Assembly (NCBI RefSeq): GCF_000169335.1
Contig: NZ_AAXW01000063.1
Span: 1-24,892 of the forward strand
Length of the DNA: 24,892 nt
From: Crocosphaera chwakensis CCY0110
GTDB lineage: Bacteria; Cyanobacteriota; Cyanobacteriia; Cyanobacteriales; Microcystaceae
Reading direction: 5' to 3'
Each line of letters starts with the position of its first letter. Within the stretch, counting starts at the first letter, position 1. Of this stretch, positions 1 to 6,939 are shown piece by piece. The notes beneath the pieces are model-generated. The model worked only from the letters and a program-made list of their open reading frames with translations. It did not search any database and had not been told where the DNA came from. Both the position numbers and the translations under genes were made by a program.

Positions 1-1850
1 GGAGCAGAATCGTTAGGTGAAGGTTGATTAGGATTAGATGAAGACTGAGTATTTTGGTTATCAGAAGGAGGTAAAGGGAAAAGACGATTGACTAATTCAT
101 AACGTTCTTCAAATTGTTTTCGACGTTTTTCATCATCAACAGTTTGATGGTTTTGCTCAGAAAAATACTTCCATAATTTAGGCCATTGTTTTTCTGACCA
201 TTTCATTTCATCAAGGTCATGTTTGGGAACTTTGATTTTCTGTTTAATAGGGATATATTCTTCATCTCCTCGTTGATAATTGGGGTTAATAATAACGGCT
301 TGACCTTTACCCAACTTCATAAACTGAGAAACTTCAAATAAACTACGTTTTTGGCGATTTTCAGAACGGGAACGAGAACCACTACTCTGTTTCCCAGAAT
401 TATGAGAACGAGATTTAGTCGAATAAAGAATGTCAAACTCCCCAATCGCTTTAGAAAAATATTCAGCCGACTCAACTTCTTGAGGGTTAAAGATAAATTT
501 AGTAGCGCAGTTACCAATGATAATTTTAGCCACTTCTTTACCATAAACTTTCTCAAGTTGAGCTAAATTTTGGAAACCAACAATGCCACAAAAACCATCT
601 TCACGGTTTTGAGTTAACCACTCATATAATTGTGGTAAATACAGGGTAGGTAACTCATCAAGAAAGACACACAAAGGATGAGGTCGTGGGGTAGAACGAG
701 AAACATTCCGTGAGACAATCATGTGAATAACCGCAGCCATTAAGGGACCAACAATGTCACGGTTATTACGGTCTAAACCACAAACAAGAAGGGTTTTGCC
801 ATCTAAATCCAAAGGAATAGTAGAATCATCACTAAAAGCCCCAATAAAGTCTTTTTTGAGGAATTTTTCAAAGGTACGTTGTGCTGTACCAATGATAGAG
901 CTTTCTGTTTCAGGAGCGGAAGCCACCGAAATTAATTGTGCTAAGGGGCGCATTGTCCAGACGGGAAACTGTTGTTGTTCTCTCGAATAACCCAGACGTT
1001 TACCCAGTTCCGGTAAAGATAAAATGGCCGCACAGGTCATCAGGTCAGCATATTGTTTACCACATTTGGCTGCAACAGCTTTAGCTAATAAGAAGATACC
1101 CTGTACGAGAGTGGCCCCGGCATCCTCGAAGAACTTATCCGATGAAGCATTGGCATTTAAGTCGATGTTTTTAGCAATAACCTCAGCTAACTGACCGGCA
1201 GCCACCGCATCCTCTTCATTTTCTAAAAAATCGAGAAGGTTGCAAACATCGGAAAAAGGGAAATTTGGGGTAAAGAAACGAACTTTGTAGCCTCGTTTAA
1301 GGGCATAGGCAATTACCCGACTACTTTGGGTCGGGAATTTAAAATCGTAGAGTAACGTAGGAAACCCTTGGTCTAAAGCAGCCCGAATACAAGGGTCAAT
1401 GACACTGAAAGTTTTACCGGTTCCAGCAGCCCCGGACACCAACACCCCTCGTTGGATATCAGGGATATAAATCGGAGCAGAGGCCACTTTTCGTTGTTGA
1501 TTAAATCTCAGTCCAGATGATAACCATTGTTCTTGAAGTTTGAGGAGTACGGAGTCGGGAGTACCGATATATAAAGAAGCACTGTTGCGAGTAGGAGCCT
1601 TGATTTGAGAAAGGGCTTTTTGGGCTGCCTTCTTCTTTTCGTTGGCTCCACCCCAATAAGCAGTAGAAAGTTTCCCTTTTTTAGAGTCGTTCCCAATGAC
1701 ACTTAAAAATCCGTACAACCCGAAAACGCCAATTAAGGTTAAGGCCGTGGGATTAGATAAAGCGTCAATTAATTGATTTGAGTAATTTTGATTGTTATTG
1801 GTAAAAGCCAATGTTGGAGTTGAGGGAACTTCAATAACAGTTTTGGGCAT
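1..1850 (-). CDS. Type IV coupling protein (VirD4/TraD/TraG-like ATPase), 3' end outside window
   Basis: This inner-membrane ATPase would link the relaxosome to the secretion channel and drive DNA transfer. The protein starts MPKTVIEVPS at an ATG at 1850-1848, 3 bases after the stop of the small upstream ORF, and about 616 codons are visible before the window edge. I see a single membrane segment near residues 34-52, a Walker A motif GAAGTGKT at 140-147 and a Walker B CVFLDELPTL whose acidic pair is near 398-399, the layout of TraD/TrwB-type proteins. The visible C-terminal part is Ser/Gln/Asn/Pro-rich, like the disordered tails that contact relaxosomes. It is the last gene seen in the transfer operon. 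The family call is firm; the exact subfamily is not resolved. Confidence 0.88.
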   Translation of the reverse strand, partial: MPKTVIEVPSTPTLAFTNNNQNYSNQLIDALSNPTALTLIGVFGLYGFLSVIGNDSKKGKLSTAYWGGANEKKKAAQKALSQIKAPTRNSASLYIGTPDSVLLKLQEQWLSSGLRFNQQRKVASAPIYIPDIQRGVLVSGAAGTGKTFSVIDPCIRAALDQGFPTLLYDFKFPTQSSRVIAYALKRGYKVRFFTPNFPFSDVCNLLDFLENEEDAVAAGQLAEVIAKNIDLNANASSDKFFEDAGATLVQGIFLLAKAVAAKCGKQYADLMTCAAILSLPELGKRLGYSREQQQFPVWTMRPLAQLISVASAPETESSIIGTAQRTFEKFLKKDFIGAFSDDSTIPLDLDGKTLLVCGLDRNNRDIVGPLMAAVIHMIVSRNVSRSTPRPHPLCVFLDELPTLYLPQLYEWLTQNREDGFCGIVGFQNLAQLEKVYGKEVAKIIIGNCATKFIFNPQEVESAEYFSKAIGEFDILYSTKSRSHNSGKQSSGSRSRSENRQKRSLFEVSQFMKLGKGQAVIINPNYQRGDEEYIPIKQKIKVPKHDLDEMKWSEKQWPKLWKYFSEQNHQTVDDEKRRKQFEERYELVNRLFPLPPSDNQNTQSSSNPNQPSPNDSA

Positions 1851-1853
1851 AAC

Positions 1854-1964
1854 TTAAGACCTCATCACAAGAATGCACCAAGTTAAGACCCAAAACCATC
1901 CCCATCCTGTTAAGAACAAGAAAAGACGTGATTTAACAATTTTTTGAACTCGCTTATCAATCAT
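1854..1964 (-). CDS. 36-residue single-pass membrane peptide inside the transfer operon
   Basis: This small ORF starts MIDKRVQKIV and ends at TAA 1856-1854. It has a basic N-terminus followed by a strongly hydrophobic, tryptophan-rich segment (residues 14-34), so one membrane helix is predicted. Three things support translation. An AGGAG lies 8 bases upstream of the ATG. The start overlaps the stop of the VirB9-like gene as ATGA. The coupling-protein ATG follows 3 bases after its stop. I recognise no family. Its only Cys (residue 30) is not in a lipobox, so it is not an obvious VirB7 lipoprotein. It could be a small accessory of the coupling protein or the core complex; that is inference. Confidence 0.6.
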   Translation of the reverse strand: MIDKRVQKIVKSRLFLFLTGWGWFWVLTWCILVMRS

Positions 1965-2662
1965 TTTTCTTCTCCTAATTCTAAAATTTGACCAACCTCT
2001 TCCCAAGAAACTTGAGAATCATTAAGAGATTCACTTAAATTTTTACCTTGTTGAAGAGAAATAACGACCCGACGCAGTTTAGGCTTTAAATTATCCCAAT
2101 TTTCAATATTTTTCTGAGTTGAAGCAATTTGAAGACCCCGTTCTAATTGAGTAATTAAAGGAGAAGAAACAGGAGTCGGTTCAGGAGTCGGGGGAACCAT
2201 CTCAAAGATTAAGGAATTGGGTTTAGTTGCTTTATGAATTCGATACAAGTAAATGCCACCCCCATCCGGTCCAGTGGTAATAACTGTTAACAAACTGGTA
2301 TTAGTGGCTGGTAAACCAGAAATTTTGAGGTCATTAATGCGTTTGAGATGCAGAACTTTAGCACCGGGGCCATCGCAATTAACTGAACCAGGAAGACCTT
2401 GCAAACATCCATCTCCATCGATGGTGACAAAGTTGGGATTATCTAACCAAGCTTTGGTGATTACTTGCTCAGAGGGTAAAAAAGAAAGGGTAACACCATA
2501 ACCGTTAGCCAAACCAATGTTAATAGGGTGCATTTGATTAGACTGTCCCTGAGTAGCCGTTTTGACCACCCTTAATAAAGGAGGTTCAGTGGCAATAGCT
2601 AAATTAGCAGAAGGGAAAGTCAAAGCTCCCAGTAGCATTAAACAATTAAGGGTTTTGAGCAT
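1961..2662 (-). CDS. Probable VirB9/TraK-like outer-membrane core component
   Basis: The 233-residue protein opens with a signal peptide (hydrophobic 5-20, cleavage probably near residues 22-25), so it should be exported. Its middle has the feel of a VirB9/TraK beta-domain: a GYGVTLSF strand, an IxxAWLDNPxF stretch, then LKISGLPATNTSLLTV and a final IYLYRI strand. A Pro/Thr linker and a helical, charged tail (160-233) follow. Two Cys (residues 95 and 105) could form a disulfide. It follows the VirB10-like gene with a 17-base overlap, and AGGAGAGG precedes its ATG. Position and beta-rich pattern support VirB9; direct sequence similarity is weak, so this remains an informed guess. Confidence 0.52.
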   Translation of the reverse strand: MLKTLNCLMLLGALTFPSANLAIATEPPLLRVVKTATQGQSNQMHPINIGLANGYGVTLSFLPSEQVITKAWLDNPNFVTIDGDGCLQGLPGSVNCDGPGAKVLHLKRINDLKISGLPATNTSLLTVITTGPDGGGIYLYRIHKATKPNSLIFEMVPPTPEPTPVSSPLITQLERGLQIASTQKNIENWDNLKPKLRRVVISLQQGKNLSESLNDSQVSWEEVGQILELGEEK

Positions 2663-4103
2663 GAACCTCTCCTAACTCAACAGAACGAGTGACCCAAATT
2701 TGAACTTCAATGCCGGCATCAAGCCACCAAAGACGAGAAAGATTTTGCATTTCGCTAATAGCTTGTTGATTACGTTGTTGCCATTGTTCACTGATAGGGG
2801 TTAACCCTCCTTCCAAAATGGCTCCGACATAATTGGGTTCATTGTAAGTAGAAGTAGAAGACACACCACCCAAACCGCTAAAAGTAGAAGTAGAAGAGGC
2901 ACGGTTAGCTAATTCACCGACTTGAGATAACGCTCCCATAAGAAAAGTAGCCCCATCTCGTCGAGCAATATTCCCTGAGTAGTTATCTTTTAATTTGGCA
3001 ATGAGAGGACTCCCATTACTTAAACGAATTTGCAGGGATTCTCCTTGAAGGGGATATTCTTGTCCATCACTAATGACAGCAACGGGGCGACTACTGATAA
3101 TGCCACTTTGAACCGAATCAACGGCAAAAATAACCGTAGAACCTTGTTTTAAGACTGTTTCATTTTGATGGCTTGTAAGAGGTTCACTTAACGTCACCAT
3201 GAAAGCAAAATTAGTAGTATTTCTTTGGTCCACAGGGACAGCAATAGGTGTGCTGAGAACCCCTGATACTTTTTGTCCGAGGGGTAAAGATAGTCCTATT
3301 GATTGAGCAACTAAAGTGGTTTCGGGAGTATCCAGTTCTTGAATTTCGTGATTAGCATCCTTTTTCATACTCAGCCTTTGATTAACTTGTTGACCACTAC
3401 CATAACTGCCTAATTGGGCTAATTGTTGCCATTGTTGAATCGGATCTGTTTGTTGAGTAGAAGTTGAAGGTTGCGGTTGCGGTGATGTTGGTCTTGTCTG
3501 AGAAACAGGACGAGAATGAGAAACCACTCGTGAGACAGACCGAGCAGGTTGAGCTTGACGGACTGGAGTAGGGGGAACTCGAGTCCTAACAACAGTGGGG
3601 GTAGGAGTGGTTGAAACTTCTGGTTTTTCCACCGTCACAGTGGGAACGTCTTGCCCATTGTCTAACTGATCTTTAATGGCTTTGATTTGGTCATTCTGGT
3701 CAGCTAAAGCTAATTCTCCTGATAATTTAGCATTTCGTTCTTCTAAACTATCTGGTTGTTCTAAAGCGTTTTCGGTCTGTTGTGATTCAGGAGAATTACT
3801 GGTTGAAGTTGAGTTATTAGAAAACGACGAATAAATTGAATTACCTTGAGAAAAAAGAAGTCCTAAGAAAACAGCAAAAGCTCCAACCACTAAAGTAATT
3901 AAACCTAACTTAGCGTAAGGATTTTTAGCAAAAGATTTAGGCTTTTTCTGATTTTCTTGAGATGAATCATCAGCCATTTCCTCAGTTAAAATATTGGTTA
4001 AACTAGCTTCGGGATTAGGCACTTGAGTTGAATCAAGTTGAGTATTACTTAACTCAAGTAAATTATAAATGTCTTCAGTTGAATAATTTTGAGAAGAATT
4101 CAT
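2646..4103 (-). CDS. VirB10/TraB-like T4SS scaffold protein
   Basis: This 485-residue protein has the VirB10 layout. A cytoplasmic, acidic N-terminus (1-64) is followed by one membrane helix (about 65-86). A Gln/Ser and then Pro/Thr/Arg-rich periplasmic region follows (about 150-225), then a C-terminal beta-barrel domain (about 265-410) with GQKVSGVLSTPI, LKQGSTVIFAVDSV and SPLIAKLKDNYSG. VirB10 spans the envelope and senses ATP use by the coupling and secretion ATPases. The start ATG lies 1 base after the stop of the VirB8-like gene, and its 3' end overlaps the VirB9-like gene. Family membership is likely from architecture; TraB of F-type systems is the other name for the same role. Confidence 0.75.
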   Translation of the reverse strand: MNSSQNYSTEDIYNLLELSNTQLDSTQVPNPEASLTNILTEEMADDSSQENQKKPKSFAKNPYAKLGLITLVVGAFAVFLGLLFSQGNSIYSSFSNNSTSTSNSPESQQTENALEQPDSLEERNAKLSGELALADQNDQIKAIKDQLDNGQDVPTVTVEKPEVSTTPTPTVVRTRVPPTPVRQAQPARSVSRVVSHSRPVSQTRPTSPQPQPSTSTQQTDPIQQWQQLAQLGSYGSGQQVNQRLSMKKDANHEIQELDTPETTLVAQSIGLSLPLGQKVSGVLSTPIAVPVDQRNTTNFAFMVTLSEPLTSHQNETVLKQGSTVIFAVDSVQSGIISSRPVAVISDGQEYPLQGESLQIRLSNGSPLIAKLKDNYSGNIARRDGATFLMGALSQVGELANRASSTSTFSGLGGVSSTSTYNEPNYVGAILEGGLTPISEQWQQRNQQAISEMQNLSRLWWLDAGIEVQIWVTRSVELGEVHAQNP

Positions 4104-4104
4104 G

Positions 4105-4911
4105 TTAGTTTAAATCCTCACGACGGTAGGGAATAATAGAATCAATTTCTAAAGCAGCTTGACGAATTTCGGCTACTTGTTGAGCTAAAGTCGGAAAATT
4201 TTTCGGGTCTTTATGGTCAGAAGGTTGGCTTAAATTATTAATTAATTGAGAGTTAGGAGGAACAACAGACCGAACATAAATGTCAACATTGTAAGGAACG
4301 ACTTCGGCTACTGTACCTAAATCTTTGAGAAACAAAAGATTGGAAACTAAACGAACTTTCCAGCGACCCTCAGAGACTTGTTCAGGAGGAGAAAAGGAAA
4401 CAGGAACAAAAGCTACATTTGTTTTTTGAGTAAAAACTGACTGAGGGACTAATTCAGCAATTTGACGTAAAAATTCTTGACGGAAATTAAGTTCCATGGC
4501 CAAACTGGCAGACCAAACCGTTGTCGGAACTTTACCAATTCGTTGACCATTTTCATCACTAACATCAACCCCAGGATCTACAATAATTTGTCCAGGTTGA
4601 TTGGGATCTTGCATCGTTCCAGCCCAAGTGAAAGTCAAAGAAAAAATGTCGTTTAAAAACGTCAAAATAGACTCGTCAGTGCGTTCGGCTGAATCAATAG
4701 GAGTGACCCCAATAGAATCTCCATTAGCTAATTGGACTAATGTAGGGGGAGGTTTATTGCCCACTTGAAAAATGCCAATGATTAACCCCAATTGGAACAC
4801 TAACATCAATGCCGTTCCTCCCAGGCAAATGAGAACCAGTTTGCCATAAGCATCTTTAACTGAAACAGAATCGGATGTGCCTCGTAATTTAGCCTTGTTT
4901 AATAAACTCAT
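4105..4911 (-). CDS. VirB8/TraE-like inner-membrane T4SS protein
   Basis: The 268-residue product has a short cytoplasmic N-terminus, one membrane helix (about 24-49) and a periplasmic domain of about 200 residues, the topology of VirB8/TraE assembly factors. After the helix comes a KPPPTLVQLANGDSI segment, then alternating helix and strand (SASLAMELNFRQEFLRQIAELVP, then WKVRLVSNLLFL) compatible with the NTF2-like fold of VirB8. There is no strong Shine-Dalgarno before the ATG at 4911. It sits between the VirB6-like and VirB10-like genes, which is where virB8 belongs in the standard order. The call rests on topology and gene order rather than a signature motif. Confidence 0.58.
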   Translation of the reverse strand: MSLLNKAKLRGTSDSVSVKDAYGKLVLICLGGTALMLVFQLGLIIGIFQVGNKPPPTLVQLANGDSIGVTPIDSAERTDESILTFLNDIFSLTFTWAGTMQDPNQPGQIIVDPGVDVSDENGQRIGKVPTTVWSASLAMELNFRQEFLRQIAELVPQSVFTQKTNVAFVPVSFSPPEQVSEGRWKVRLVSNLLFLKDLGTVAEVVPYNVDIYVRSVVPPNSQLINNLSQPSDHKDPKNFPTLAQQVAEIRQAALEIDSIIPYRREDLN

Positions 4912-4949
4912 AAGATTGTCGAAAAGCAGATTATAGATAGGAAAGGCGA

Positions 4950-6077
4950 TTATTTCTTAGAAAAAACGGGTGTGGTAGCATCTTGAACTCGACCTCGAAT
5001 ACGCTTACGAACAGAAGAGGGAACATTATTTTGATAAGCTGATCCCATACGACGCATAGCAGGATGAGCGGCCATCCGTCCTGCCATCGTTGCACCACCT
5101 AAAGCAAGAGAGGCTCCCCCAGACGCAACAGCACCTGCAACAGCACCACCGATAGAAGCTAAACTGGTCAGGGTCGCTAGTCCACCACCTGCAGCTAAGA
5201 CTAAAGCCAAAATAGGAGATAATAAACCAACCGAAACAGCAAAGACTAAATTATTTAAACTGGATCTCATCATGACCATTGCCACCATGCCGACAAGAAT
5301 GTTAAAAAACAACTGATACAATCCGATAGAGTAAAAAGCAATCAGCCAAGCAAATAAGGACTTTTGTTTAACCGGTAATAAAGTCCCACCAACGGCAATC
5401 GGCCCAGCAAAAGCCGTCAGTATCCAACAAATTTCAACCAGCCACTGCACAGCTACTCCTAAAGCTAGAAGGAATCCCACCAGAGCCGTTTCAATCGCTG
5501 AACCAAATCCCGACAAAAAGCCTGATTGATTAAGAAGATTGCCACTTCCTTGTTGTTGAGCAAATTGTTGAGCCATAACTCTGGCATCATCGACACATTT
5601 TTGTTGTTGAACGGGATCGGGAATGGCTTGACAAGTTTGAACCTGTTGGTTGTACCAAGATTGCACTCCTGTTCCGCTTGAGATTTGGTTAAATGCGCTA
5701 ATTAAGTTATTTCCACTAAGAGAAGATTGTAAAACTTGTTGAGAAGTAGCATTCATCAAATCTCGCATCGAAAAAGTCAAATCTCGCATGAATGACCCTT
5801 GGTTGGCTAACAAAGCGATAGCCACAGCTAAAAGAATCCATTGCTCCCAAGGAGCAAAATTATTTCCATCTTCTAATAACCCCTTAACCCAGTAATACAA
5901 GAAGATGGCAAAAGTACCAGTAAAAAACACAACACCAATTTCTGCGATCGCCTGATACATTGAAGAATTGAGAGTATCATTCCACAACTGATTCATCGAT
6001 TGAGAAACAGCCTGTTGAGCAGTATTACTTCCTTGTAGGATTGTTTGTGCTTGTTGAACATTAGCTAGTACCCACAT
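4950..6077 (-). CDS. VirB6/TrbL-like polytopic membrane protein
   Basis: This 375-residue protein has several membrane helices: about 44-64, 80-95, a long hydrophobic block at 199-237, 241-271, and a Gly/Ala-rich hydrophobic stretch at 277-328. It ends in a basic cytoplasmic-type tail. A Gln-rich soluble loop lies near 110-185 and has a Cys pair (about residues 149 and 161). VirB6/TrbL proteins form part of the inner-membrane channel of T4SSs and have this polytopic shape with little sequence conservation. Its ATG shares one base with the stop of the preceding gene (TGATG), so translation is probably coupled. A HIP1 octamer lies inside the gene. Confidence 0.62.
   Translation of the reverse strand: MWVLANVQQAQTILQGSNTAQQAVSQSMNQLWNDTLNSSMYQAIAEIGVVFFTGTFAIFLYYWVKGLLEDGNNFAPWEQWILLAVAIALLANQGSFMRDLTFSMRDLMNATSQQVLQSSLSGNNLISAFNQISSGTGVQSWYNQQVQTCQAIPDPVQQQKCVDDARVMAQQFAQQQGSGNLLNQSGFLSGFGSAIETALVGFLLALGVAVQWLVEICWILTAFAGPIAVGGTLLPVKQKSLFAWLIAFYSIGLYQLFFNILVGMVAMVMMRSSLNNLVFAVSVGLLSPILALVLAAGGGLATLTSLASIGGAVAGAVASGGASLALGGATMAGRMAAHPAMRRMGSAYQNNVPSSVRKRIRGRVQDATTPVFSKK
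5944..5951. repeat. HIP1 octamer GCGATCGC (first of six)
   Basis: The palindrome GCGATCGC occurs at 5944-5951, 6324-6331, 12883-12890, 12969-12976, 16835-16842 and 23254-23261. HIP1 is highly over-represented in many cyanobacterial genomes, which is the main direct pointer to the host group. Six copies in about 25 kb of AT-rich DNA is well above chance but modest for a cyanobacterial chromosome. Confidence 0.85.
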
Positions 6078-6898
6078 CAGTCCATCCTCAACATTGAAGA
6101 CGTTTGCAATACACTCAAAGAAGATCCTTCGAGATCACTTTGACGAGCTAAGTTCTGGCTATCAATAGCTTCAGAAATATTGGCAAGGTTGTAATTGGCT
6201 AAATCTTGTTTAACGTTTAATTGGGTAATTTCAGAGCCAACCGTCCCTAACAACATTCCCTGCTGAGCGTTCTGAATGGCAATGCGCTTAAGAATATTAC
6301 GTTCATTGTTAGTGTATCGAGCAGCGATCGCCTGATTGTCAATTTCGCGTACTCCTTCTTGGATCTGAGTTTGACGGTCAATAACGGCTTGTTGTCCAGA
6401 ACTGCTTAACGTTTGTCCTGCATGAGAGCGAGTCGCTTGACGAACCCCAGTATGCTGAGCTTCATCAAGGGTGAGGTATTCTCCATTATTGCTAAAGATA
6501 TTCTCAAGGTTTAATTCAAAATTATTGAGATCAGGCAACCCTAATGAACCCAAAGTTACAGAAAGAGCTTGTCCTTGAAGTTGAGAATCCCATGTTTTCA
6601 TAGAATTACCAAAGTCATTGAAAAAGCTATGGAGTTGAGATTGTAACCCTGAGATTTGATTAGTTAAAACATTAATAGAAGAAAAAGATGAAGGTAAAAA
6701 AGAAATGGGTAAATATTCTCCTAATAAAGAAGTGGGAAATCCTCCTCCTAACAAAGAAGTAGGTAAAGAACCATTTAATAAAGAAAGAGGCAACGAACTT
6801 AAAAGAAAACTAGCCGAACCGGGTAAAGCCGTAGCAGTAACAATGACTAAACTACTTCCTAAAATAAAAATTCTTTTAGTGTTTTTGTTCTTTTTCAT
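6077..6898 (-). CDS. Exported VirB5/TrbJ-like protein with N-terminal Leu-Pro repeats
   Basis: The 273-residue product starts with a basic signal peptide (MKKNKNTKRIFILGSSLVIV, cleavage probably near 28-30). An imperfect repeat of about ten residues follows at 34-70 (SLPLSLLNG, SLPTSLLGG, FPTSLLGE, LPISFLPS). The C-terminal half (about 140-270) is Gln/Asn-rich and helical, with NERNILKRIAIQNAQQGMLL and a long helix after it, much like the TrbJ/VirB5 minor pilus-tip proteins. GAGGAA precedes the ATG. It lies between virB4-like and virB6-like genes, the usual place of virB5. A HIP1 site lies within it. VirB5 is inferred from export, helical content and position. Confidence 0.55.
   Translation of the reverse strand: MKKNKNTKRIFILGSSLVIVTATALPGSASFLLSSLPLSLLNGSLPTSLLGGGFPTSLLGEYLPISFLPSSFSSINVLTNQISGLQSQLHSFFNDFGNSMKTWDSQLQGQALSVTLGSLGLPDLNNFELNLENIFSNNGEYLTLDEAQHTGVRQATRSHAGQTLSSSGQQAVIDRQTQIQEGVREIDNQAIAARYTNNERNILKRIAIQNAQQGMLLGTVGSEITQLNVKQDLANYNLANISEAIDSQNLARQSDLEGSSLSVLQTSSMLRMD
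6689..6799 (-). repeat. Coding tandem repeat, Leu-Pro-Thr-Ser-Leu-Leu-Gly unit
   Basis: About 3.5 degenerate units of roughly 30 bases encode residues 34-70 of the VirB5-like protein. The recurring amino-acid pattern is [SF]LP[LTI]S[LF]L[NGP]G. The repeat lies just after the signal peptide, so it would sit at the mature N-terminus. Confidence 0.7.
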
Positions 6899-6939
6899 GG
6901 TTTAAATTCCTCAATGAAAAATAGTAAAAAAGGCTAAAA

